Of a stretch of 64,000 nt of DNA, positions 1-8,803 are shown piece after piece. Source of the stretch: Curtobacterium sp. Leaf261 (lineage in GTDB: Bacteria; Actinomycetota; Actinomycetes; Actinomycetales; Microbacteriaceae); the NCBI RefSeq assembly GCF_001422205.1, contig NZ_LMMJ01000008.1:114915-178914 (forward strand), given 5' to 3'. How positions within the stretch are numbered: position 1 is the first letter of the stretch; every line of letters starts with the position of its first letter. Made by a program: the position numbers and the translations under genes. The notes beneath the pieces were generated by a model. It saw only the letters and a program-made list of their open reading frames with translations, was not told the origin of the DNA and ran no database searches.

Positions 1-263
1 ATCCGGAACTCCTCGCGGAGTGCCTGCACAACGACCTGCAGGCCCCGGCGATGCACCTGCAGCCGGACCTCGCCGCGACCCTGGAGCTCGGGGAGCGGGC
101 CGGTGCGCTCGCGGGCATCGTGTCCGGGAGTGGGCCGACGGTGGCCTTCCTCGTGACGGACACCGATGCGGCGCTCGACGTGCAGGTCGCCCTGAGCGCG
201 ATGGGACTCACGGTGGTGCGGGCGACGGGCCCCGTGCACGGCGCCCGCGTCGTCCCGCGCTGA
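1..263 (+). CDS. ispE: 4-diphosphocytidyl-2-C-methyl-D-erythritol kinase, C-terminal fragment
   Basis: The 5' end lies outside the window; the visible frame starts at base 3 and ends with TGA at 261-263. The residues read LHNDLQAPA and, further on, [13 protein letters not shown]. These match the C-terminal part of GHMP-family IspE, whose third conserved motif is the glycine/serine-rich SGSGPT loop. IspE phosphorylates CDP-methylerythritol in the non-mevalonate isoprenoid pathway. The 3' end GPVHGARVV is typical of actinobacterial IspE. The downstream gene is on the opposite strand, so this is the end of its transcription unit. The family is secure; only about 87 residues can be seen. Confidence 0.92.
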   Translation, partial: PELLAECLHNDLQAPAMHLQPDLAATLELGERAGALAGIVSGSGPTVAFLVTDTDAALDVQVALSAMGLTVVRATGPVHGARVVPR

Positions 264-315
264 GCGGACGCCTGCGCCTGCTCACGCGGTTCGAACCAGC
301 CGGCTCGGCGACGGG

Positions 316-2037
316 CTACCGCGGTGCCCGGGTGTACTCGCTGACGACGGTGGTGCCCGCCATCCACTCGTGCGACTCCGTGAACCCCTCGGCCTCGAGT
401 GTCGTCGTGAGCTCGTGCCGGATGCTGCGGGACTTCGCGCCGAGGTACCAGACGGTGTCGATGTCGCCCAGTCGCGAGGGCACCGTCGTCGTGATGTCGC
501 CGTTCGTGTCCCAGAGCTGCCCGGTCTGAGCGCCGGAGGTCGTCGCCGCGAGGTCCGTCATCCCGGCGAAGGCCGTCGGGTAGGTGTCGCGGATGATCTG
601 CGTCGTCGTCGACGGGTGCTGCCAGACACTCCCGAACACGACACCCTCGTCGGCATCGGGCGCGAGGGAGCGCTGCCGTTCCACGATCGCCGCGGCGTTC
701 GCCCAGTGCGAGTCCTGCTTGGAGTGCGGGGTCTTCACGGCGACGGTGGTCGGGATCGAGATGGCCACCAGCGCGAGCACCGCGATCGCGAGGGTCACCC
801 TGGGCCGGATCGCGGTCAGCGCGAGACCGATGAGCAGCGCCACGAACGGCAGGCTCAGCGTGGCGTACTTGGGGGAGTAGAGGTGCTCACCGGCTGCCGT
901 GACGATGAGGAGCAGCGCGGTCGGCACGACGACGAGCGGCAGGACGACACGGACCGCCTGGGCCCGCAGGAGCTCCCGGGCGGTCGGTGCGGCCCCCCGG
1001 GCGGCACGGAGCACCAGGACGACCGCGAGCACCATGCAGAGCCACGCGACGGTCGCGAAGAGGGTGGAGCCGCCGAACCAGGCGGTCCGGAAGACCTGGC
1101 GGACCGTACCGGGTCCGACAGCGCCGATCCACGCGACCTGCGTGGACTGCCGCATCACGAGGACGACGACCGGGACGACGAGGACCGCTGCGACGACACC
1201 GGCGACGAGCCAGCCGCGACTGACCCGCCAGCTGACGAGTGGCGGATCGACCAGACCACCCACGGTGCCCCGGCCGAGCGCTGCTCCGCCGACGTCGGCC
1301 GCCCGGTCGGCACGCCCTGCTGCGGCGCGCTGCGCGAGGAGCGTCCACACGAGTGCGACACCGTGCGCCACGACGACGAGCGCCAGGTAGACGTTGAAGG
1401 TCACCGCGACGGCCGCGACGGCGCCGTAGCCGATCCACCAGCCGAGGCCCGCTCGCGACCACGGGACCCCGCCGCGGGTGCGTCGGACGGCGGTGAGCCC
1501 GACGAGGGTCAGGGCGACGGACAGCGTGGTGATCGTGGCGTACGGGCGTCCTTCGCCGCCGGCCCAGACGACGCGCGGGAGCACGAGGAAGGCGATGCCG
1601 CTGACGACACCGAGCCGGGTGCCACCGATCCGGCGTCCGACCGCGACGACGAGCCCGGCGGCGACCCCGACGGCGAGTGCGCTCGGCAGGCGGAGTGTGA
1701 ACGGGGTGTACCCGACGAGCCAGAACCAGGCGTGCATGAGCGCGTAGTAGAGGCCGTGGACCGCGTCGACGTGCTGGAGTTCCGCCCAGAGTGCCGCCCA
1801 GGACCTCGTCGCACTGGTGACGGTGGCACCCTCGTCGTACCAGAGCGAGGGGACCCAGGCGAAGACCGCCGAGACGAGGAACGCGAGCGCGCCGACCGTG
1901 ATCTCCGGGACGCGGACGGCGGTGGTCGCGACGGCGACGACGGTCTCGCGCACCGACGAGCCCGTGAGCGCACGCAACGACGACCCGGCGCGCGACGGGC
2001 GCTGGACGCTGATGCTGTCGGTGTGCGGAGAACTCAC
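316..2037 (-). CDS. Polytopic membrane glycosyltransferase, mannosyltransferase/GT39-like
   Basis: About 574 residues from the GTG at 2037; an ATG at 2133 in the same frame would give about 605. The N-terminal extensions are low-complexity and do not help decide. The protein has a hydrophobic core of about ten predicted membrane segments. Just after the first segment is the acidic motif WVPSLWYDEGATV, typical of the first periplasmic loop of GT-C enzymes that use polyprenyl-phosphate sugars. A region reading VWAGGEGRPYA follows, and the soluble C-terminal part is extracytoplasmic. The acceptor and sugar cannot be deduced. It is divergent from the MoeB gene and convergent with ispE, so it is probably monocistronic. 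Confidence 0.8.
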   Translation of the reverse strand: MSSPHTDSISVQRPSRAGSSLRALTGSSVRETVVAVATTAVRVPEITVGALAFLVSAVFAWVPSLWYDEGATVTSATRSWAALWAELQHVDAVHGLYYALMHAWFWLVGYTPFTLRLPSALAVGVAAGLVVAVGRRIGGTRLGVVSGIAFLVLPRVVWAGGEGRPYATITTLSVALTLVGLTAVRRTRGGVPWSRAGLGWWIGYGAVAAVAVTFNVYLALVVVAHGVALVWTLLAQRAAAGRADRAADVGGAALGRGTVGGLVDPPLVSWRVSRGWLVAGVVAAVLVVPVVVLVMRQSTQVAWIGAVGPGTVRQVFRTAWFGGSTLFATVAWLCMVLAVVLVLRAARGAAPTARELLRAQAVRVVLPLVVVPTALLLIVTAAGEHLYSPKYATLSLPFVALLIGLALTAIRPRVTLAIAVLALVAISIPTTVAVKTPHSKQDSHWANAAAIVERQRSLAPDADEGVVFGSVWQHPSTTTQIIRDTYPTAFAGMTDLAATTSGAQTGQLWDTNGDITTTVPSRLGDIDTVWYLGAKSRSIRHELTTTLEAEGFTESHEWMAGTTVVSEYTRAPR

Positions 2038-2153
2038 GGGACGGAGGCTACGCACCGGATCTGGGCAGATGCTCTCCCGCGACGGCACTGCTCGCTGAGA
2101 ATCCACACCCTGTTCTTCGGAGCGGACGTCCATACAGAGGGATGCTCGGTGGC

Positions 2154-2166
2154 TATGGTGACGGGA
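2154..2166 (+). promoter_or_regulatory. -10 element placing transcription start at the moeB ATG
   Basis: TATGGT at 2154-2159 is followed by exactly six bases and then ATG at 2166. No Shine-Dalgarno sequence is visible. This supports 2166 rather than the in-frame ATG at 2142 as the start. It matches the layout seen at several other genes in the window. Confidence 0.55.
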
Positions 2167-3239
2167 TGGAGCCGCTCGTCGAACCCGCGCCGGCACTCTC
2201 CGCTGCGCGGCGGCGACTCGGATCGCGCACCGCTGCACTCCGCGGCGTCGGGGAGCCGGGTCTCCGCCGTCTCGCCGCGACCCGCGTGCTCGTGGTGGGC
2301 GCCGGGGGACTCGGGGCACCCGTCGTGGCGCTGCTCGCCGGGAGCGGGCTCGCGCGCCTGACGGTGGTCGACCCGGACGTGGTGGACGCGTCGAACCTCG
2401 CGAGGCAGACGCTCTTCACGTCCGAGGACGTCGGTGCCCCGAAGGCCGGGGTCGCCGCGGCCCGTGCCCGGCTCGTGGACCCCGAACTCGACGTCAGGGC
2501 GGACGTCACCGCCCTCGACGCGGACAACGCCGCCGAGCTCGTCGCCGGCCACGACGTCGTGGTGGACGCCGCCGACGGTGTCGCCGTGACCCGTGCCGTC
2601 TCCGACGCCTGCGCCGATGCCGGGATCCCGTTCGTGTGGGGATCCGCCCTCGCGACGGACGGTCAGGTCGCGGTGTTCTGGGACGCCGCCCCGTCCGGAG
2701 CGGTGGACTTCCACGACCTGCACCCGGACCCGTTCCTCGATGACGGCTCGTGCGCCGTCGACGGCGTGCTCCCGGCACTCTGCACCGTGGTCGGCGGGGT
2801 GATGGCGGCGCAGGTCGTGGCGCTCGTCACCGGTGTCGGCGAACCGCTGCTCGGCCGCGTCCTGACGGTGGACGCCGCCACGTGGACGTTCGTCGAGAGT
2901 GCCCTGCGACGCGGGCCGACGTCGCGACGCCCGCCGCGCCTCCAGGCCGTTCCTGCCGCACCGCGGCTGTCGCCCGCCGGACTGGAGGCACGGCTCGCGT
3001 CCGGCGCGCCACTGGCGGTCGTCGACGTGCGCACCGACGCGGAGCGCGCCGACGGTGTGATCGCCGGCAGCGTGACCCCCGCGGAGTTGCCGGACGGTGT
3101 GCCGGTCGTCGTCTACTGCGCACGGGGGCCACGAGCCGACGCCTGGGCGCTCGGTGCCGGTGCCGGGCGCGACGTGCAGGTGCTCGACGGCGGTGTCGCG
3201 GCCTGGATCCGCGAGGACCGGCCGCTCGTCACGCCTTGA
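2166..3239 (+). CDS. moeB: MoeB/ThiF-type adenylyltransferase fused to a C-terminal rhodanese domain
   Basis: 357 residues. The N-terminal ThiF/E1-like domain (about residues 20-245) has the nucleotide-binding motif VLVVGAGGLGAPV and the VVDPDVVDASNLARQ segment. It has SCAVDGVLPALCTVVGG, where MoeB-family enzymes place a conserved Cys. The last 85 residues or so form a rhodanese domain with a candidate active-site Cys in VVYCARGPRA. Such proteins adenylate the C-terminal glycine of MoaD or ThiS and then move sulfur onto it. The two CxxC zinc pairs found in many MoeB proteins are not evident. The position directly before the Mop regulator and modABC, and about 4 kb from moaD, argues for molybdopterin rather than thiamine. 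ThiF-like use for another sulfur carrier remains possible. Confidence 0.82.
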   Translation: MEPLVEPAPALSAARRRLGSRTAALRGVGEPGLRRLAATRVLVVGAGGLGAPVVALLAGSGLARLTVVDPDVVDASNLARQTLFTSEDVGAPKAGVAAARARLVDPELDVRADVTALDADNAAELVAGHDVVVDAADGVAVTRAVSDACADAGIPFVWGSALATDGQVAVFWDAAPSGAVDFHDLHPDPFLDDGSCAVDGVLPALCTVVGGVMAAQVVALVTGVGEPLLGRVLTVDAATWTFVESALRRGPTSRRPPRLQAVPAAPRLSPAGLEARLASGAPLAVVDVRTDAERADGVIAGSVTPAELPDGVPVVVYCARGPRADAWALGAGAGRDVQVLDGGVAAWIREDRPLVTP

Positions 3240-3284
3240 TCGAGGTCCCTGTTGCGCCGCAGATGCGGATAGGGTGATCACATC

Positions 3285-3737
3285 ATGACGCAACTGCGGA
3301 TCCGCGATGCAGCCACCTACCTCGGCGTGAGCGACGACACCGTCCGACGACTCGTCGACGGCGGCACGTTCACACGGTTCGCCGACGACGCCGGACGTGC
3401 GGTCGTCGACGGCCGCGAGCTCGCCGAGTACGGCAAGGAGCGGGCCACGCAGCTGGCCGACCCGGCCTCGGCGGTGCACAGCTCGGCGCGGAACCGGTTC
3501 GTCGGGATCGTCACCGACGTCGTCGCCGACCGGGTGATGGCGCAGGTCGAGCTGCAGTGCGGGCCGCACCGCGTCGTGTCGCTGATGAGCGCCGAGGCGG
3601 TGCGTGACCTCGGGCTCGAGGTCGGGTCCGTCGCCGTCGCGGTCGTCAAGGCGACGATGGTGGTCGTCGAGGCCGCACCCGTCGAGGCCGCCGGGGCCGC
3701 ACCGGTCGTCGAACCAGAGCACGAGGGAACCGAATGA
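3285..3737 (+). CDS. MerR/excisionase-type HTH protein with a C-terminal Mop (TOBE) molybdate-binding domain
   Basis: 150 residues. The first 55 or so form an excisionase-like winged HTH ([23 protein letters not shown]). Residues 65-130 form a Mop/TOBE domain ([24 protein letters not shown]), the fold that binds molybdate in ModE, ModC and molbindins. The tail is Ala/Val/Glu-rich. It is the first gene of the run leading into modABC and its stop overlaps modA by four bases, so it is probably the molybdate-responsive regulator or a molybdate store for this transporter. Direct repression of modABC is inference. A -10-like TAGGGT at 3270-3275 lies nine bases before the ATG. Confidence 0.85.
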   Translation: MTQLRIRDAATYLGVSDDTVRRLVDGGTFTRFADDAGRAVVDGRELAEYGKERATQLADPASAVHSSARNRFVGIVTDVVADRVMAQVELQCGPHRVVSLMSAEAVRDLGLEVGSVAVAVVKATMVVVEAAPVEAAGAAPVVEPEHEGTE

Positions 3738-4558
3738 TCTGCACCAGCCGTCCACTCGTCGCGATCGGCACTGCGGTCGTCGCCGTGCTCGCGCTCGCCG
3801 GCTGCTCCTCGAACGGCTCGTCGTCCTCGTCCGCCGACGCGTCGTCGTCCGGCTCCGCGTCGTCGTCGCGCTCGGCCGGTCCGACCGGGGACATCACGGT
3901 GTTCGCGGCGGCGTCGCTCCAGCAGACCTTCACGGAGCTCGGCACGCGGTACGAAGCGGCGCATCCCGGGACGACGATCACGTTCTCCTTCGCTGGGTCG
4001 AGCGACCTCGTCACGCAGATCCAGGCCGGAGCCCCCGCCGACGTGTTCGCCGCCGCGGACGAGGCGAACATGGCCAAGCTCGCCAGCACCGACCTGGCGT
4101 CCGGTTCGCCGCAGGACTTCGCGAAGAACGTCCTCGAGATCGCCGTGGCCCCCGGCAACCCGAAGAAGGTGACGAGCTTCGACGACCTCGCCGGCTCGGA
4201 CCTCCAGGTCGTCGTGTGCGCTGCCCCGGTGCCGTGCGGTGCCGCGACGCAGGAGGTCGAGACCGCCACGGGCACGACGCTCACGCCCGTGAGCGAGGAG
4301 CAGTCCGTCACCGACGTCCTCGGCAAGGTGGAGTCCGGGCAGGCCGACGCCGGGCTCGTCTACGTGACCGATGTGCAGGGCGCCGCCGGCAAGGTCGACG
4401 GCGTGCGGTTCCCGGAGAGCGACGAGGCCGTGAACACCTACCCGATCGGTGTGCTCAAGGAGAGCCAGAACCCGACGCTCGCCGCGGCCTTCATGTCGTA
4501 CGTCCGGTCGTCGGCCGGGCAGAAGGTGCTCCGGGCGGCGGGCTTCCAGAAGCCGTGA
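3734..4558 (+). CDS. modA: Molybdate ABC transporter substrate-binding lipoprotein
   Basis: 274 residues. The signal peptide ends in the lipobox LALAGC, with the lipidated Cys at residue 24. A Ser-rich linker (about 25-50) precedes the periplasmic-binding fold. ModA hallmarks are [41 protein letters not shown] and, near the end, [18 protein letters not shown]. It captures molybdate or tungstate and delivers it to ModB. ATG overlaps the upstream stop (ATGA), which indicates translational coupling. Confidence 0.95.
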   Translation: MICTSRPLVAIGTAVVAVLALAGCSSNGSSSSSADASSSGSASSSRSAGPTGDITVFAAASLQQTFTELGTRYEAAHPGTTITFSFAGSSDLVTQIQAGAPADVFAAADEANMAKLASTDLASGSPQDFAKNVLEIAVAPGNPKKVTSFDDLAGSDLQVVVCAAPVPCGAATQEVETATGTTLTPVSEEQSVTDVLGKVESGQADAGLVYVTDVQGAAGKVDGVRFPESDEAVNTYPIGVLKESQNPTLAAAFMSYVRSSAGQKVLRAAGFQKP

Positions 4559-5388
4559 CGTCACCTGCCGGGGTAGCCCGGGGTGGCCAGCGGACCAGCG
4601 TGGTCCGGCCGGCGCTCCCGTGGTGGCTGCCCGTCCCGGCGGTGCTCGGCGGCCTGTTCGTCGTCGTCCCGGTGCTCGCGATGATCGGCAACGTGCACTG
4701 GGCGTCGTTCGGTGCGCTCGTGACCTCGCGGTCCTCGCTGACGGCGCTCGGGCTGAGCGTCGGGACGGCTGCCGCGGCGACCGGGGCGTCCTTCGTTCTG
4801 GGGTTCCCGCTCGCGGTCGTGTTCGCCCGGTCGACAGCCAGGTGGATCGGGGTGCTCCGTGCCGTGGTGCTGCTGCCCCTCGTGCTGCCGCCGGTCGTCG
4901 GTGGGCTCGCGCTCCTCGCGGCGTTCGGACGGATCGGGCCGGTCGGGTCGTTCCTCGCCGACCACGGTGTCCGCATCGCGTTCACGACCACCGCCGTGGT
5001 CATCGCCCAGACGTTCGTCGCGATGCCGTTCCTCGTCACCGCGATCGAGGGGGCACTCCGGGTCTCCGGCGGGCGGTACGAGCGGGTCGCCGCGACGCTC
5101 GGAGCCGGGCCGACGCGGGTGTTCCTGACCGTGACCGCACCGCGGGTCCTGCCGGGGATCGTGTCCGGGCTCGTGCTCTGCTTCGCGAGGGCGCTCGGCG
5201 AGTTCGGTGCGACGCTGACGTTCGCCGGCAGTCTCGAGGGCGTCACGCGGACCCTGCCGCTCGAGATCTACCTGCAGCGGGAGATCGATCCGGACACGGC
5301 GGTCGCCCTGGCGCTCGTCCTCGTCGTGGTCGCGATCCTCGTCATCGGCTCGTCGTCGGTGCGCTGGCGGCGGGAGGCCCTGGCGTGA
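4555..5388 (+). CDS. modB: Molybdate ABC transporter permease
   Basis: About 277 residues from the GTG at 4555, which overlaps the modA stop (GTGA). Five to six membrane segments are apparent. The ATPase-coupling EAA-like loop reads [20 protein letters not shown], followed by [18 protein letters not shown], the region diagnostic of ModB/CysT permeases. It forms the membrane channel for molybdate with ModC. Longer in-frame starts upstream run antisense-like through modA and were ignored. Confidence 0.95.
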   Translation: MTSPAGVARGGQRTSVVRPALPWWLPVPAVLGGLFVVVPVLAMIGNVHWASFGALVTSRSSLTALGLSVGTAAAATGASFVLGFPLAVVFARSTARWIGVLRAVVLLPLVLPPVVGGLALLAAFGRIGPVGSFLADHGVRIAFTTTAVVIAQTFVAMPFLVTAIEGALRVSGGRYERVAATLGAGPTRVFLTVTAPRVLPGIVSGLVLCFARALGEFGATLTFAGSLEGVTRTLPLEIYLQREIDPDTAVALALVLVVVAILVIGSSSVRWRREALA

Positions 5389-6596
5389 GCGCCGCAGGTC
5401 GCATCCGGTTCGTCCTCGTGGCTCGTGGTCTCGACGTCGACCTGGAGATCGAGCAGGGCGAGACCGTCGCGCTCATCGGTCCGAACGGTGCCGGCAAGTC
5501 CACGGTCGTCGACGTCGTCGCGGGACTCGTCCGACCGGACGCCGGCGAGATCGCGCTCGCCGGGCGGACGGTGTTCGCGGACGGACGGGTCCGGGTCTCC
5601 TCGTACAGCCGCCGGATCGGCATGGTCGGTCAGGAGCCGTCGCTCTTCCCGCACCTGTCCGTCCTCGACAACGTGGCGTACGGTCCGCGTGCCTCGGGGT
5701 CCTCGCGGTCGTCGTCCCGCACCAGGGCGCACGAGGGGCTCGTCGCGGTCGGTGCGGATCACCTCGCTCACCGGCGCCCGAGCACGCTCTCGGGCGGGCA
5801 GGCGCAGCGGGTCGCGATCGCCCGGGCGGTGGCGACGGACCCCGCACTCCTGCTCCTCGACGAACCGACGTCGGCACTCGACGTCGCGGCGCAGACCGAG
5901 GTCCGTGCGGCGATCGCGGAGGTGCTCGTCGGACGGAGCGCGCTGCTCGTGACGCACGACCCGCTCGAGGCGATGAAGCTGGCGGATCGGGTGGTGGTGC
6001 TCGAGGGCGGGCGCATCGTCGAGGCGGGACCGGTCGACACCGTTCTGCGGCGGCCGAGGAGCGGGTTCGGTGCGGCATTCTCCGGGCTCGCACTGCTCCG
6101 AGGGACTGCGGATCCGTCGGGCATCCGGCTCGCCGACGGCACCCTCGTGGCGGCTGCCGAGGTCGACGCCGCCCCGGGGAGCTCGGCGATCGCGGCGTAC
6201 CACCCGACGGCCGCGCGGCTGATCCGGTCCGACGCTGGTCCGGGGGAGGGGTGGACGCGTGTCGCCCGCACCGTCGACCGGCTCGAGCCCCGCGACGGTC
6301 TGGTCCGGGTGGTCGCGGGGGAGTTCGTGGTCGATGCGACCGTGCGTGCGGTGCAGGTGGCGGACGCGAGGGTCGGCGCCGTGGTGACCGTGGGCCTCCC
6401 GGCCGATGAGGTGACCGTCTCGCCGGCGCGACCCGCGCGGCGTGACGGCTCGGCCTGTTCGGTCTGGAGGCGCGGTGCGGCTCCCACAGACCGGTTCGGG
6501 ACATCGGGACGCGGTCGTTCGTTGCTCGCGTGTCCCGAACACGTCGGCGGTCCGGCCGTGCTGCCCGTCGGTGGCCGAGGTCACGCGCTGCCATAG
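5385..6596 (+). CDS. modC: Molybdate ABC transporter ATP-binding protein with an unusual C-terminal extension
   Basis: 403 residues from a GTG overlapping the modB stop. The ATPase domain has Walker [10 protein letters not shown] at residues 32-40, signature [13 protein letters not shown] and Walker [14 protein letters not shown] Mop/TOBE domain follows (about residues 285-345, [19 protein letters not shown]) and senses molybdate in this family. The final 55 residues or so, after DEVTVSP, are not family-like. Their codons fall on a degenerate hairpin (6461-6492) and on a copy of a palindromic repeat (6494-6540), so the frame seems to have read through its old terminator region. Powers molybdate import with ModAB. 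Confidence 0.92.
   Translation: MSAAGRIRFVLVARGLDVDLEIEQGETVALIGPNGAGKSTVVDVVAGLVRPDAGEIALAGRTVFADGRVRVSSYSRRIGMVGQEPSLFPHLSVLDNVAYGPRASGSSRSSSRTRAHEGLVAVGADHLAHRRPSTLSGGQAQRVAIARAVATDPALLLLDEPTSALDVAAQTEVRAAIAEVLVGRSALLVTHDPLEAMKLADRVVVLEGGRIVEAGPVDTVLRRPRSGFGAAFSGLALLRGTADPSGIRLADGTLVAAAEVDAAPGSSAIAAYHPTAARLIRSDAGPGEGWTRVARTVDRLEPRDGLVRVVAGEFVVDATVRAVQVADARVGAVVTVGLPADEVTVSPARPARRDGSACSVWRRGAAPTDRFGTSGRGRSLLACPEHVGGPAVLPVGGRGHALP
6494..6540. repeat. Palindromic repeat, copy 1 (GTTCGGGACA arms)
   Basis: Ten-base arms GTTCGGGACA and TGTCCCGAAC flank a 27-base centre. The element is related to the copy at 7225-7269, and the two bracket the GNAT gene. This copy is inside the modC 3' coding end. 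Confidence 0.75.
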
Positions 6597-6604
6597 TGGA
6601 CCCG
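6592..6604 (+). promoter_or_regulatory. -10 element placing transcription start at the GNAT GTG
   Basis: CATAGT at 6592-6597, six bases, then GTG at 6604. It lies across the modC stop codon. No ribosome-binding site is seen, so a leaderless mRNA is likely. Confidence 0.5.
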
Positions 6605-7200
6605 TGCCCGGGGAACACGAAACCGTCCAGTCCACCGATCCGCGAGCGGCCGACCTCGCCGCCGCAGGGTGGCGGGTCGTCGCGGAGTCATGGGGTGCGC
6701 GGATGCGGCTCGCCGACCCGCCGGACCTCGGGGCAGCCCGCGCGGCAGTGCGTGCGGCGACACCGCTCGGGTACGACGTCCGTGAGCTCGGGCCGGAGTG
6801 GGCTGCAGCCGTCATGGATCTCGAACGCGCAACGCACGACGACTACCCGGCGGGACCGGCGACCTCGGTGCCGGAGCGGACCGAGGACGACGTCCGTGCG
6901 CTCTGGACCAGCGGGGCGCGGGTGTTCGGTGCCGTGCGCGGCGGTGAGCTCGTCGCGGTGACCGTCGCCCGGCCAGGGGACGACCGCGCCGAGACGGACT
7001 TCACGTCGGTGCGGCGCGATCACCGGCGGCAGGGACTGGCCGTCGCGGTGAAGGCTGCGTCGATCATCGCGCTCGCCGAGGACGGTGCGCGGGTGTTCGG
7101 CACGGGCGGGGCCCAGGTGAACGCCGGGAGCATCCGGATGAACGAGCGCCTCGGCTACCGGATCGAGGAGCGCTGGCTCTCGTTCGGGCCGCCCGAGTGA
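6604..7200 (+). CDS. GNAT-family N-acetyltransferase
   Basis: 198 residues from the GTG chosen because of the -10 hexamer six bases upstream. The C-terminal half has the GNAT acetyl-CoA region: VTVARPGDDRAETDFTSVRRDHRRQGLAVAVK, where the R/Q-x-x-G-x-A-like motif A is RRQGLAVA. It ends with MNERLGYRIEERWLSFG, the usual N-x-x-x-x-x-x-LGF-like motif B. The first 65 residues resemble another partial GNAT-like domain. The substrate cannot be inferred. It sits alone between two copies of the same palindromic repeat (6494-6540 and 7225-7269). Confidence 0.85.
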   Translation: MPGEHETVQSTDPRAADLAAAGWRVVAESWGARMRLADPPDLGAARAAVRAATPLGYDVRELGPEWAAAVMDLERATHDDYPAGPATSVPERTEDDVRALWTSGARVFGAVRGGELVAVTVARPGDDRAETDFTSVRRDHRRQGLAVAVKAASIIALAEDGARVFGTGGAQVNAGSIRMNERLGYRIEERWLSFGPPE

Positions 7201-7224
7201 CCGATCCGCGTCAGGACACACCAC

Positions 7225-7269
7225 TTCGGGACATCCGGCCGCGTCCGTTCACTGTCCGGATGTCCCGAA
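7225..7269. repeat. Palindromic repeat, copy 2 / terminator-like hairpin after the GNAT gene
   Basis: Perfect 14-base arms TTCGGGACATCCGG and CCGGATGTCCCGAA with a 17-base loop. It lies between the GNAT gene and the convergent moaD. There is no T-tract. It may act as a bidirectional terminator. Confidence 0.75.
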
Positions 7270-7317
7270 TCGGTGGGGTGAGTGAGGATGCCCTGCCCGC
7301 CACCAGCCCTTCGCCCC

Positions 7318-7584
7318 TCAGCCCCCGGCGAAGGGCGGCATCACGTCGACGAGCTCGACGCCCACCAACGATGCCGAACGATCGCGCGTCGTGACCCCGT
7401 CGACGAGGTACGAGCACCGCTCCTGCAGGGACTCCCAGCGCGCGGGGTCCGCAGCGACCACCGCACCGAGCGCCGAGCCGAGGGTGACCGCCCCGCCCGG
7501 CACCGACGTCGACGACACCGGCACCGACATGGACGACACCCCGACCGCCGCCCGGGCCGCCGCGAAGAACCGCATCGTGGTCAC
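7318..7584 (-). CDS. moaD: Molybdopterin synthase sulfur-carrier subunit (ThiS/MoaD family)
   Basis: 88 residues from GTG at 7584, one base after the moaA stop. An ATG at 7575 is also possible. It has the small ubiquitin-like fold pattern with an N-terminal RFFAAARAAVG strand-helix and ends in VELVDVMPPFAGG. The terminal Gly-Gly is the site adenylated by MoeB and converted to thiocarboxylate. With MoaE (about 14 kb away) it would form molybdopterin synthase. Cotranscribed with moaA. Confidence 0.88.
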   Translation of the reverse strand: MTTMRFFAAARAAVGVSSMSVPVSSTSVPGGAVTLGSALGAVVAADPARWESLQERCSYLVDGVTTRDRSASLVGVELVDVMPPFAGG

Positions 7585-7585
7585 G

Positions 7586-8803
7586 TCATCCCCCGATCGC
7601 GGACATCGAGCGCGCCGGCTGGACGATCCCGTCGTGGTCCGTGCCGTGGTCCCGCGGCTTCGCCCACATCGCCCGCCGCCAGACGTCAGCCAGCTCGTCG
7701 TCGGACGCGCCCGCTCGCGCGGCGTCGAGCAGGGACGTCTCCTCGTCGGAGAACAGGCAGCTCCGGACGTGGCCGTCGGCCGTCAACCTGGTCCGGGTGC
7801 AGTCGGCGCAGAACGACTCGGTGACGCTGGCGATGATCCCGACGGTCCCGAGCGATGCCCCGGTCGCCGGACCGCCAGCCACATCGGCCACACCAGCGAC
7901 ACCGGCGACACCGGCGCCGCGCACGAACACGTCGTACCGCTCGGCGGGCGCCCCGTCCCGAGGAGCAGGGTGCGGCCGCAGCACGAACCGCTCGCCGAGG
8001 AGCGCCCGTGTCTCGGCAGCCGTCACCATCGTCGACCGGTCCCAGCTGTGTCCGGCGTCGAGGGGCATCTGCTCGATGAACCGCAGCTCGTACCCGCGCG
8101 ACAGACACCACGCCAACAGCGAGGCCGCCTGGTGGTCGTTCTCCCCGCGGAGGAGCACGGCGTTCACCTTGACGAACATCCCCGTCTCGTGCGCGGCGAC
8201 GACCCCCGCCAGGACCCGGTCGAGGAACGGTCGCCGCGTCATCGTCGCGAAGGTGTCGGGGTCGATGGTGTCGAGCGAGACGTTGATCCGGTCGAGGCCG
8301 GCGTCGGCGAGCGTCTGCGCCCGGGATGCGAGACCGATCGCGTTCGTCGTGAGGGAGAGCTCGGGCCGGTCCGGAAGCGCAGCGCACGCGCGGACGATGT
8401 CGACGAGGTCCGCGCGGAGCAGCGGCTCACCGCCGGTGAACCGCACCTTGCGGACACCGAGGTCGCGCACGCCGATCCGGACGAGGCGCGCGATCTCGTC
8501 GGCGGTCATCATGGCATCCGCCGGCCCGACCGGCAGCCCCTCGGCGGGCATGCAGTACGTGCAGCGGAGGTTGCAGCGCTCGGTGAGCGAGACGCGGAGG
8601 TCGATCCCGCGGCGGCCGAACCGGTCGACCAGGCCCGGTACGTCGGGACGGGGGCCGCCGTCGGGAACGGGAGCAGGGCCTCCAGACCGTCCGGAACCGG
8701 CTGGTCCGGCGGAGCCGGGAGGCGGACTGGAGGGACGGATCGCGTCCGCCCCGATCGTCCCGTTCCCGATGCCACGGCGGGGCATGCCGAGGTCGATGCT
8801 CAT
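7586..8803 (-). CDS. moaA: GTP 3',8-cyclase, radical SAM molybdenum cofactor enzyme
   Basis: 405 residues. The radical SAM CxxxCxxC is C77, C81, C84 (TERCNLRCTYCMP). The C-terminal 4Fe-4S ligands lie in SFCADCTRTRL and RSCLFSDEE. The protein ends in Gly-Gly, as needed by MoaA for GTP cyclisation. The first 55 residues are a Gly/Pro-rich extension absent from typical MoaA, and residues of about 300-315 hold a repetitive GVAGVAGVADVAGG insert. It converts GTP to 3',8-cyclo-GTP, the first step of molybdopterin synthesis. The ATG overlaps the upstream glycosyltransferase stop and also has its own -10 hexamer. Confidence 0.93.
   Translation of the reverse strand: MSIDLGMPRRGIGNGTIGADAIRPSSPPPGSAGPAGSGRSGGPAPVPDGGPRPDVPGLVDRFGRRGIDLRVSLTERCNLRCTYCMPAEGLPVGPADAMMTADEIARLVRIGVRDLGVRKVRFTGGEPLLRADLVDIVRACAALPDRPELSLTTNAIGLASRAQTLADAGLDRINVSLDTIDPDTFATMTRRPFLDRVLAGVVAAHETGMFVKVNAVLLRGENDHQAASLLAWCLSRGYELRFIEQMPLDAGHSWDRSTMVTAAETRALLGERFVLRPHPAPRDGAPAERYDVFVRGAGVAGVAGVADVAGGPATGASLGTVGIIASVTESFCADCTRTRLTADGHVRSCLFSDEETSLLDAARAGASDDELADVWRRAMWAKPRDHGTDHDGIVQPARSMSAIGG

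Noticed and set aside
370..2361. Long open frame of about 660 codons opposite the membrane glycosyltransferase
   Set aside because: Charged, repetitive Arg/Asp/Glu composition and no domain; it is the shadow of a high-GC gene on the other strand. The same holds for many frames over 600 codons elsewhere, for example 22149-24374, 25510-28197 and 47548-50595.
2936..3000. Hairpin-family words (CGCGCCTCCAGG, GGACTGGAGGCACGG) inside moeB, and similar words in mtnP near 18030 and the prmC-like gene near 52365
   Set aside because: They encode GLEAR-type residues expected in these protein regions, so common codon choice explains them as well as a repeat would.
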